NCBI GenBank assembly: GCA_963816685.1
Contig: CAWFMB010000018.1
Coordinates: 1 to 64,000, forward strand
Direction: 5' to 3'
DNA from: CAVYUC01 sp963816685
GTDB lineage: Bacteria; Bacteroidota; Bacteroidia; Bacteroidales; Prolixibacteraceae
Length of the DNA stretch: 64,000 nucleotides
Shown: one piece after another, positions 1 through 6,699 of the stretch
How the letters are laid out: each line of letters begins with the position of its first letter
How positions within the stretch are numbered: the stretch's first letter is position 1
Notes under the pieces: generated by a model
Told to the model about the DNA's origin: nothing
What the model saw: only the letters and a program-made list of their open reading frames with translations
The model's database searches: none
Program-made: the position numbers and the translations under genes

Positions 1-1662
1 TAACAAGTCCAGGAGCATCTGTAAAATTTCATTCACATCCTCTTTATCCAGGGAGGTTATTGGCTGAATTGCAAAATCACTGTTATCTTTAAACAAATTG
101 TATTGAGTAATCGTCTCCACAACAAATGAGTGCCATAAATCCACTGTTATTTTTTCTCTTAAATAACCAAGCTGGCGGGCACATCCAGTAAATTTTTGGA
201 TTATTTCTGCGTCAGTAATATCTGCATTTTTATATAAATCGTTGAGTTTTTGTGTATAGCAACTCAAAATACCTACATTGGCCCAACAAATATTAATAAG
301 TGCAAAATTATCGTCCGGATTTTCCGGGTAAGTGCTTTTTGCATCCCAAATACATTCTTCATAATTCAATATCGCATCATCGTACAGAAATGCATCTTCA
401 CTTCTGCCTCCTATATTCAGGGCAACAAGATGGTAAGGTTCTTCGTCCGTTTCCAGACCAATAACTTCCAAAACATCCAATACATCCAATGTATCCAGAT
501 ATATTTCTTCCGCTCTTTTCTTCTTACCCAGTTCAGTTAAACATTTGCCGGTTAACGCCCACAATTCGGAGAGATCCCGAAGCAGAAAATATACCTTTGT
601 CCTCTTTTTTTCTTTTAGCTTACCAATGTCTTTAAAATCATGGGGATTATTTGTTTGAAATTTTAAGATGTAATAAAGTTTTTCGGATATTTCATCGGCG
701 GATGTTTCCAATATTCTCTGTGCCGTTTTAAAATCGTACTGATATATGAAAAACATTGCCTGGTCAATGATATGGCTGTAATATTCCTTTACATGAATCT
801 TTTTAATTTCACTGATTGCTGCCATATAGTTTCCGGTTGCTGCCTTAACAAGGGCTAAACCGCGCAAAGCATCTACTTTGATTTTTTTGTTTCTGTCATT
901 TGACAATTTACTGAATATTGGTTCTGCCTCCATTAATCTTCCGGAATAAAAGTACAGAAAAGCAAGAGTTAACATATCCTTTTTTGAGGTTAGCAGCTGG
1001 CAATATTCAATTGCAAAATGATACTGATATTGTCTTTCGTATTTTGTTACAAGTTCCTGGTAATAACGAAGGGAAACTCTGATGTAATCCGCCAGTTCAT
1101 TGATAGCAGTCCTCAGGATATCACAGTTATTTTCTGTTCTGCTTTTTGATTTCCAACGCATCAAATTGTTTTCCGGACACCAGGCTTCAATAGTTACTAT
1201 GTCTTTGTTTTCCGAAACTATTCCTTCGATGGTATAAATTGGGCCGAAAATCCACCGGTTCAGTCTGTTCCATATAAACTCCAGCGGAATAGTTGTGCCT
1301 GCTATGCTAATATTCACTGCTTGTCCTTTTTTACCGCCCCCCTGGCTCATGCGATCACGTGCTTCTTTCGAAAGTATTTGCGGTTGCATTTCCAATTCGA
1401 GTAATTTAGCTATGGCCGTTCCATTATAAACATGTGAGGCTTCCAGTGAAAGAAAAGGTTTAATCCGGATTCTTGCAGGAAAGGCATTTGAAAAGATTTT
1501 GCGTGACATTAAATACAACAGGGCTGGTACCAGCATAAGGATTAAAACCCAAACCAGTAATTCCCAGCCTGCATTCTCAAATATCTCAATATTATTTATA
1601 ATAATTAGTGCAATTATTACGGTGATACTCCAAATAATCCAATCAATGTATTTTCTGCGCAT
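1..1662 (-). CDS. Membrane-anchored helical-repeat protein, partial (3' end outside window)
   Basis: An uninterrupted reading frame of 554 codons runs from an ATG at 1662 to the left edge without a stop, so the C-terminus lies outside the window. Two hydrophobic segments are visible at residues about 5-24 and 28-48. A middle region (about 50-190) contains a Gly-rich linker (SQGGGKKGQ), and the rest is a long, mostly helical region with repeated short helices (for example at KVDALRGLALVKAATGNYMAAISEI) that resembles TPR-like solenoids. I do not recognise a named family. The frame keeps coding-like composition throughout. Its position next to a toxin-antitoxin pair and a restriction module makes an accessory role possible, but that is inference only. 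Confidence 0.8.
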   Translation of the reverse strand, partial: MRRKYIDWIIWSITVIIALIIINNIEIFENAGWELLVWVLILMLVPALLYLMSRKIFSNAFPARIRIKPFLSLEASHVYNGTAIAKLLELEMQPQILSKEARDRMSQGGGKKGQAVNISIAGTTIPLEFIWNRLNRWIFGPIYTIEGIVSENKDIVTIEAWCPENNLMRWKSKSRTENNCDILRTAINELADYIRVSLRYYQELVTKYERQYQYHFAIEYCQLLTSKKDMLTLAFLYFYSGRLMEAEPIFSKLSNDRNKKIKVDALRGLALVKAATGNYMAAISEIKKIHVKEYYSHIIDQAMFFIYQYDFKTAQRILETSADEISEKLYYILKFQTNNPHDFKDIGKLKEKKRTKVYFLLRDLSELWALTGKCLTELGKKKRAEEIYLDTLDVLDVLEVIGLETDEEPYHLVALNIGGRSEDAFLYDDAILNYEECIWDAKSTYPENPDDNFALINICWANVGILSCYTQKLNDLYKNADITDAEIIQKFTGCARQLGYLREKITVDLWHSFVVETITQYNLFKDNSDFAIQPITSLDKEDVNEILQMLLDLL

Positions 1663-1840
1663 ACCCTGATTCTTAAATTTATTTTGAGGAATTGAATTGC
1701 TGCTTTCTTAAACATTTCATTTTTAAAATATTAAAGTTAAATGATTCTAAAAAAATATCAAAGATGTACAGGGAGAACATTCAGCAGATTTAGAATACGT
1801 TCAGTTGAAACCAAACTTTTTTCTGTGTACTTTACGACTG
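1663..1840. other. Intergenic, no gene seen
   Basis: AT-rich spacer upstream of the 1..1662 gene. It should hold the promoter of that gene, but I see no convincing -33/-7 pair. Confidence 0.4.
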
Positions 1841-2053
1841 TTAACGGAGGGATAAAACCGGCTCTTTGGGTAGTATGATTGCTTTATTTGAATACTGTTT
1901 TATTCCGGTTTCCGGATGATAATCCTTTAGTCTCGGGTGAACCAAAATCCGGTAATCATCGGAGATGGAAATCAAACCTTTATCGAATGCACGGTGAAAG
2001 GTTGGGGATAAAGCCAGCCCGTTACGGATGGAATTAATCCGACCGACTGTATT
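1841..2053 (-). pseudogene. HNH endonuclease C-terminal remnant
   Basis: Directly after the hepT stop codon, and in the same frame, the minus strand encodes about 70 residues that include NGLALSPTFHRAFDKG and ISDDYRILVHPRL, ending at a TAA (1841-1843). This is the C-terminal half of an HNH_2-type endonuclease domain, with the characteristic NGLxLxxxxHxAFDxG block and its final His. There is no start codon and no N-terminal half, so it is a decayed fragment. Such domains occur in restriction enzymes, which fits the surrounding defence island. The abrupt join to hepT suggests a deletion or recombination that fused the toxin gene to the remnant of an older nuclease gene. Confidence 0.75.
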
Positions 2054-2404
2054 TTACAGGTTGGTTTCGTTATTTATAAGTTTTTCCACTTCCAGTTTCA
2101 ATACCGGAAGGTGCTTTTGAATGATCGCCCAAATATTTTCATCAGATATATTATCATAGGCATGAATTATTTGATTCCTCAAGCCCACAATCTTATTGGC
2201 GTTTTTTAACGGAAAGTCTTCCTCTTGCTTTAAAATTCTGTTCACAGCTTCCCCGATAATTTCCAAATCGCGCTCCACTGCACGTTTCAAAATGATATTC
2301 GATGCATAATGCCCAAAATCTTTAGGGACATTTGTAAAGAAAGTTTCTACTTCATCTATCGCTATTTTTATATCAAACAGCCACTTTAGTATCCTCTCGT
2401 CCAT
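2054..2404 (-). CDS. hepT: HepT-like toxin ribonuclease (DUF86)
   Basis: A 116-residue HEPN-fold protein. The catalytic Rx4-6H motif is visible as RNQIIHAY near residues 76-83 (R-x4-H-x-Y), with the conserved VERDLEIIGEAV block before it. In the MntA-HepT family the HEPN protein is the toxin, acting as an RNase, and the Tyr of RX4HXY is the residue AMPylated by the partner nucleotidyltransferase. The start lies inside the 3' end of mntA (32-nt overlap), so translation is probably coupled. The stop is followed in frame by the HNH remnant. All motif residues are present, so the toxin looks intact. Confidence 0.92.
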   Translation of the reverse strand: MDERILKWLFDIKIAIDEVETFFTNVPKDFGHYASNIILKRAVERDLEIIGEAVNRILKQEEDFPLKNANKIVGLRNQIIHAYDNISDENIWAIIQKHLPVLKLEVEKLINNETNL

Positions 2405-2696
2405 ACAGTTTTATTTTATCCCTGTCAACCGACCTCTTTAAGACAGGATTTTTTATTGTTTGTATTTCCAGCAGGTCAACTTTACGGACAAATAAAGTTT
2501 CCAACTCCTCTTTAAAATCCATGTAGTTATCAAAGTAATCCATTGGCCCGATATCAGCAAACTCCACCAAAAAGTCGATATCGCTTTCATTTGTATATCT
2601 TCCTGAAGCAACTGAACCAAATACATACAATTCAGCTACATGATATTTATTACAAAGCTTAAAAAGTTCATCGATATGTTCCTGAATTATTTTCAT
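2373..2696 (-). CDS. mntA: MntA-like minimal nucleotidyltransferase antitoxin
   Basis: A 107-residue protein with the nucleotidyltransferase signature GSX10DXD: GSVASGRYTNESDID, about residues 27-41. In this family the antitoxin transfers AMP groups to the HepT toxin and silences it. The gene lies upstream of hepT and overlaps it, the usual order for this two-gene system. A TAACTTTG box (2702-2709) matches the Bacteroidota -7 element but sits only six bases before the ATG. If it is used, the transcript would be nearly leaderless. No good -33 element is seen at the expected distance. Confidence 0.92.
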   Translation of the reverse strand: MKIIQEHIDELFKLCNKYHVAELYVFGSVASGRYTNESDIDFLVEFADIGPMDYFDNYMDFKEELETLFVRKVDLLEIQTIKNPVLKRSVDRDKIKLYGREDTKVAV

Positions 2697-2769
2697 GATT
2701 TCAAAGTTACAAAATATTAAATATTTATCAGTTTATCACGTCACCCAGGTAATCTTAAATTCCGGCTTT

Positions 2770-3025
2770 TCCACCTTCCTGATTCGACATTCGTTATTCG
2801 ACATTCGACATTCATTATTTTCTTTTCTTTTCTTTTCTTTTGCCACGAATATCACGAACCAACATGAATAAGGATTTATTACCTTAGTTATTCGACATTC
2901 ATTATTCGACATTCGACATTCATTATTTCCTTTTCATCAGCCACGAATGTCACGCATTAATAAAATAAAGTTATCTTTCCTTCATCATTCCATATTCGAT
3001 ATTCGACATTCATTATTCATTATTT
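2770..3025. repeat. Short-word repeat array (ATTCGACATTC / ATTCATTATT)
   Basis: Gene-free stretch with many copies of the word TTCGACATTC alternating with ATTCATTATT and TTCGATATTC, plus a short (TTTTC)n tract at 2818-2839. The same words occur in other intergenic regions of this window (11.9, 18.4-18.8 and 44.4-45.0 kb), so this is one member of a dispersed family. No ORF with coding character overlaps it. Confidence 0.8.
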
Positions 3026-3287
3026 GCCATGAACTGCGGGCAGTCAGAAGAAATCATTCTTATGTTGAACAACAAACCAATATTTTATTCTGTTTTTATT
3101 TGGAATATTATTGCATTTTTCTAATTTAGGTGTCTTAATTATTTGAACGTCACCAACCTGACAATACATTATTTTAAACTTAAAGTTAAATTATAAAACC
3201 TGACGCATGGAACACCAAAACCAGAACCACGCCGTTAAATACGGGCCGGATTCCTTCTGTTAAATAATCAAAAACGAAATAAAAAGA

Positions 3288-3319
3288 GCCACCTGTGCCG
3301 TGGAAAGCTTTCAGGTGGC
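3288..3319. other. Hairpin upstream of small gene
   Basis: GCCACCTG (3288-3295) and CAGGTGGC (3312-3319) form an 8-bp perfect stem with a 16-nt loop. It lies about 50 nt upstream of the small gene at 3369. The bases that follow (CCGTGAGCTA, 3320-3329) are repeated inverted just after that gene (3712-3721). Confidence 0.6.
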
Positions 3320-3368
3320 CCGTGAGCTAATAACCAAATAGATTATTAACACCGTAAAATTAAAAAAA

Positions 3369-3686
3369 ATGACAACACTCAATGAAAATGAGAAAAGAGC
3401 TTTTATAGCTGAAACAATAACTATCACCACGCAGGAAACAGTAACGTTGACTGCTGCAGGATTCGATCCTGCAAACCGGTTAATGGAGTTACAAAACAAA
3501 GTAGTCCTGGCCGATTTGGCCGAGGCGGAACAACAACGGGCGGCGGTGGCGGCTAAAAATGCCACGCGCGCTTCCCAGGAGGCATTAAAGGCAGCATACG
3601 ATGATGCCTCTTCTATGATCGACCTTTTTGAAGGTCTGCTGGGAAAAAGCAATACTCTTGTACATCAACTCAGGCAACTGAGATAA
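3369..3686 (+). CDS. Small hypothetical helical protein
   Basis: A 105-residue protein starting MTTLNENEKR. It is rich in Ala, Glu and Leu, and residues about 35-100 look like a continuous helix or coiled coil (KVVLADLAEAEQQRAAV, ASQEALKAAYDDASSMIDLF). There is no signal peptide, membrane segment or Cys. I do not recognise a family. An overlapping minus-strand frame exists, but this strand has the better protein composition and begins after an A-rich leader. The gene is framed by hairpins on both sides and surrounded by non-coding repeats, so it is an isolated single-gene unit. Confidence 0.65.
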   Translation: MTTLNENEKRAFIAETITITTQETVTLTAAGFDPANRLMELQNKVVLADLAEAEQQRAAVAAKNATRASQEALKAAYDDASSMIDLFEGLLGKSNTLVHQLRQLR

Positions 3687-3697
3687 TACTAAGTTAA

Positions 3698-3729
3698 AGG
3701 TCCTGACATTATAGCTCACGGCAGGACCT
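3698..3729 (+). terminator. Possible hairpin terminator after small gene
   Basis: AGGTCCTG (3698-3705) pairs with CAGGACCT (3722-3729), an 8-bp stem 12 nt after the stop codon. Only a short T-rich tail follows, so it is a weak intrinsic terminator or another structured RNA element. Confidence 0.5.
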
Positions 3730-3923
3730 CATTCTTTCCACAAAAACCTCCAGACAACTGCCGGAAATCATTTTATCCGTTTCCATCCCAAATAAATGCG
3801 ATGAAAGAAATTTGCAGGGATAAAAACCAAATAGTTTTGTAAATCAGTAAATGCATAAAAAACATTGATACAAATCAGTATTAGTGTTAAATCTGTCAAG
3901 CTATTTTAGGAAAAGTCACATTA

Positions 3924-4222
3924 AGGGATAGGAACATGATATCCATGGCGGGAAGCTTTCTATCCCGGGATAGCGACATCTTATCCATAGCCGGAAACCT
4001 TCTATCCGGGGACAGGAACATCATAGCCATAGCCGGAAACCTTCTATCCGGGGACAGGAACATCATATCCATGGCTGGAAACCTTCTATCCGGGGACAGG
4101 AACATCATATCCCTGGCTGGAAGACTTCTATCCGGAGACAGGAACATCATATCCCTGGCTGGAAGACTTCTATCCCGGGATATAACGATAATATCCCGGG
4201 ACAGAAAGCCTGTATCCCGATT
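3924..4222. repeat. 42-bp tandem repeat array, about 6 imperfect units
   Basis: The unit is 42 bp, best preserved between about 3990 and 4165. A typical unit has one half around CTTCTATCCGGGGACAGG and another around CATCATATCCATGGCTGG. The two halves align with each other, so the unit is itself a degenerate ~21-bp duplication. Because 42 is divisible by three and no stop is present, both strands stay open (a 14-residue repeat on either strand, e.g. NLLSGDRNIISMAG on plus). The last unit decays into palindromic TATCCCGGGATA-type sequence. I treat it as a repeat rather than as a gene. Confidence 0.85.
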
Positions 4223-4354
4223 TTAAAAATCGCCGGAAGCATTGCCGCCAAAGGGATTCAGGGGCTAAATGAACCAAGCCTGCTCCAAACGGTTTGGATT
4301 TATGATTGTAGTCTTTGATTATTGGGTGAAACGGTATTTTAGTGCCGACAGAAA
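4223..4354. other. Short intergenic stretch
   Basis: Contains a near-palindrome CCAAACGGTTTGG around 4296 and nothing else that I can support. Confidence 0.3.
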
Positions 4355-4663
4355 TCAGACATCTGGTTTTATGCTTAACCCGGCAATAAATTCATCAATT
4401 GTTTTCGAAGGTGTTTTTCCTTTCACGATTTCAAGGGATTCAAATTCATACCACGAATAATCATCACAATACCGGTGAAACCTGAATTTTGAAATTCCTG
4501 ATTCTTCCGGATAAAAGAACTCCCCGCTAATCAGTTTTTCGGTAAGTTTAATCCGAACTTCTTCCAATGATAAATTACCGGGATTTGCAAAATCTTTGAA
4601 TCCAAAGGTTTTATAATTGCCTGAATCACGATACAAATAATGAAAACGAATGTTGTTTGGCAT
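4355..4663 (-). CDS. Conserved-looking hypothetical protein, 102 aa
   Basis: A compact protein starting MPNNIRFHYLYRDSGNYK, with many aromatic residues (FRFHRYCDDYSWYEFESLE near residues 60-78). It has no membrane segment or signal peptide. The composition is clearly protein-like and the length typical for a single small domain. I do not recognise the family or any catalytic motif. The left end of the IS4 element lies 24 bp upstream of the start codon, so the native promoter has probably been displaced. Confidence 0.7.
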   Translation of the reverse strand: MPNNIRFHYLYRDSGNYKTFGFKDFANPGNLSLEEVRIKLTEKLISGEFFYPEESGISKFRFHRYCDDYSWYEFESLEIVKGKTPSKTIDEFIAGLSIKPDV

Positions 4664-4687
4664 TTTTACTTCGAAGGAAATAATAAC

Positions 4688-6014
4688 TAGTGTCCAAAAG
4701 ATTTTTCACAAAACCTTTGTATATTATTAATATATAGATAATTATAACAAAAAAAGTTACGTGTCGATTTGAATTCATTTCCCATCTTAGCTGCCTGAAA
4801 ATAAACCAGGTAATTATGAACAGCGGCAAATATGTATTCAGTCAACTCGTGGCTTTCCTGCCAAAGAGAGTTTTTGATATGATAGTCAAGCGATATAACG
4901 GAGATAAATGGGTAAAGACATTCACTTGTTGGAACCAACTGCTCGTTATGATTTATGGGCAATTGGCTGCCTGTGACAGCCTCAGAGAGGTCGCGTGTAT
5001 CGTTGCCTCTATCAAAAACAAGAGTTACCATCTCGGATTTGGCACTGGCGAAATAAAACTGAGCAATCTTTCCTACGCCAATGTAAATCGTGACTACAAG
5101 ATATTTGAAGAGTTTGCCTTTTATATGATTAATCTTGCTCAAAACAAGCGAATTGCAAGGCCATTCGAACTGCATGGGAAGTTCTATGCGTTCGATTCCA
5201 CCACCATAGACCTTTGCTTGAGCTTGTTCAAGTGGGCATACTTCAGAAAGAACAAGGGTGGTATCAAAGTCCATACGCTGTTTGATGTTGTAACTCAGAT
5301 TCCTACTTACATTCATATAACAGAAGCAAAAGTTCATGATGTGAATGTGATGGATCAGATACCGTATGAGCCATATGCTTTCTACATCTTTGACAAAGGT
5401 TATTATGACCTTGCAAGGTTGTATATCCTTAACACTATTGGATCCTACTTTATCATCCGACAGAAGTCTCATCTTAAGTATGAAGTTGTTGATGGAGAAG
5501 AGCTTTTGGATGAAGGAGATAATATCCTGCTTGATCAGAAAATACGCCTTGTGGGCTATCGGACGAAGAAAAAGTATCCCGCTGAACTGCGCAGAATAGT
5601 GTACTATGCTCCCGATCTTAAAAGAACCTTCACATTCCTTACAAACAACATCAACATTAAGGCGAAAGACATCGCTATGCTGTACAAACAGCGATGGCAG
5701 GTGGAACTCTTTTTCAGGTGGATAAAGCAGCATCTTCGGATCACATCCTTTTGGGGTAATACTGAGAATGCTGTGAAAATACAAATTTATGTTGCGGTTA
5801 TTACCTACTGCCTGGTGGCTATTGTTGAACATGATTGCCAGTTGAGCAGATCGACTTTCAACGTGCTTCGTGTTGTAAGTAGAGTGCTGACAGACAAAAC
5901 AAACATTAAAGATCTTTTTTTGTCCTCCGAGACTATTGAAGATGTATATGATGATGCCGTTCAACTTGAATTTGCTTTTAAGTATTAATTGTTTAAAAAA
6001 TTAATTGGACACTA
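4688..6014 (+). mobile_element. IS4-family insertion sequence, complete, 1327 bp
   Basis: Imperfect terminal inverted repeats bound the element. The left end starts TAGTGTCCAAAAGATTTTTC (4688) and the right end, read inward from 6014, is TAGTGTCCAATTAATTTTTT. The first ten bases are identical. One intact transposase gene fills the interior. The flanks (…AATAAC on the left, ACCGGC… on the right) show no target-site duplication of the 7-13 bp expected for IS4 elements. The two flanks may therefore come from different insertion sites. Confidence 0.9.
4816..5988 (+). CDS. IS4-family DDE transposase
   Basis: A 390-residue full-length transposase. The N-terminus (GKYVFSQLVAFLPKRVFD) matches the DUF4372 domain common in this group. 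The catalytic triad is visible: first Asp in FYAFDSTTIDL (about residue 120), second Asp in FYIFDKGYYD (about 194), and Glu in the IS4 hallmark Y-2-R-3-E-6-K as YKQRWQVELFFRWIK (about 293-307). No frameshift or internal stop is present, so the element should be able to move. A long antisense frame covers the same interval but is a shadow of this gene. Confidence 0.95.
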   Translation: MNSGKYVFSQLVAFLPKRVFDMIVKRYNGDKWVKTFTCWNQLLVMIYGQLAACDSLREVACIVASIKNKSYHLGFGTGEIKLSNLSYANVNRDYKIFEEFAFYMINLAQNKRIARPFELHGKFYAFDSTTIDLCLSLFKWAYFRKNKGGIKVHTLFDVVTQIPTYIHITEAKVHDVNVMDQIPYEPYAFYIFDKGYYDLARLYILNTIGSYFIIRQKSHLKYEVVDGEELLDEGDNILLDQKIRLVGYRTKKKYPAELRRIVYYAPDLKRTFTFLTNNINIKAKDIAMLYKQRWQVELFFRWIKQHLRITSFWGNTENAVKIQIYVAVITYCLVAIVEHDCQLSRSTFNVLRVVSRVLTDKTNIKDLFLSSETIEDVYDDAVQLEFAFKY

Positions 6015-6051
6015 ACCGGCTTCTTGTCAACGGACGATGAGTAACATAGTA

Positions 6052-6699
6052 TTAAAAGGAAGGATTTTTCTGCCATTCGTGCAATGATTGTGCAAATCGT
6101 TTGGAAACTTCATCCTCATTTTTTTGAATGATTTCAGCTATTTGCTTAAAAGTAATGCAATTTTTTCCATCCATTTTTGAATCATCCGGAGCAATGTAAA
6201 TAATCTCCATCCGATATTCGTCATTTATAATCTCGTAATTTTTACTAGAATCAACCCAACCAATTTCAGACAATTCGTTTAAGTAGCTTTTATACTTTTT
6301 ACGGCTCCTTGAAGCATTCATAATTCTTTTGAAACTAGTCACTAATCCGGGAACATTTAATTTTTTGGCTGTCTCCAAATACTCATCCTGTGTTTTCCGC
6401 AATGAATTGTTATCGGTTTTTAGTTCGATGAGTAATACCTTTTTTTGAATCTTGTCAACGACAACATAATCGATACGGTACGATTTATTCCAATCTTCTT
6501 TTTCAGGATGAACATCACCATACCGAACGGGAAACTCAGGAAGGATTTTATCCACGTGAAATCCAAACACTACTTCCAATACTTGTGGCAAATAAAGTGC
6601 AAAGAAAATATCAGCGCGGCGCTCCAGTTGATAGGTGGGAAAATGACGCCAGTGGTCGAGGCAATCGAAAAGCTTTTGAATGAAATCTTTATTTTCCAT
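6052..6699 (-). CDS. PD-(D/E)xK nuclease-like protein, third gene of McrBC-like module
   Basis: A 215-residue protein with a nuclease-type motif: Asp77 in YRIDYVVVD, followed by Glu92 and Lys94 in LLIELKTD, i.e. D-x14-ExK, within an alternating beta/alpha pattern. That is the core of PD-(D/E)xK enzymes. The family is not one I can name. The gene overlaps the end of the broken DUF2357 nuclease gene by 11 nt, so it is co-transcribed with the McrB-like gene and probably belongs to the same system. It could be an extra effector nuclease or an accessory protein. The reading frame is intact. The right end of the IS4 element lies 38 bp after its stop. Confidence 0.75.
   Translation of the reverse strand: MENKDFIQKLFDCLDHWRHFPTYQLERRADIFFALYLPQVLEVVFGFHVDKILPEFPVRYGDVHPEKEDWNKSYRIDYVVVDKIQKKVLLIELKTDNNSLRKTQDEYLETAKKLNVPGLVTSFKRIMNASRSRKKYKSYLNELSEIGWVDSSKNYEIINDEYRMEIIYIAPDDSKMDGKNCITFKQIAEIIQKNEDEVSKRFAQSLHEWQKNPSF

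Noticed and set aside
3896..4226. Two overlapping repeat-coding frames as genes
   Set aside because: Both strands are open only because the repeat period is a multiple of three; there is no start context or non-repeat domain. Kept as a repeat.
4687..5964. 425-residue minus-strand frame across the IS element
   Set aside because: It is antisense to a transposase with complete DDE and YREK motifs, and its own sequence shows no domain-like pattern.
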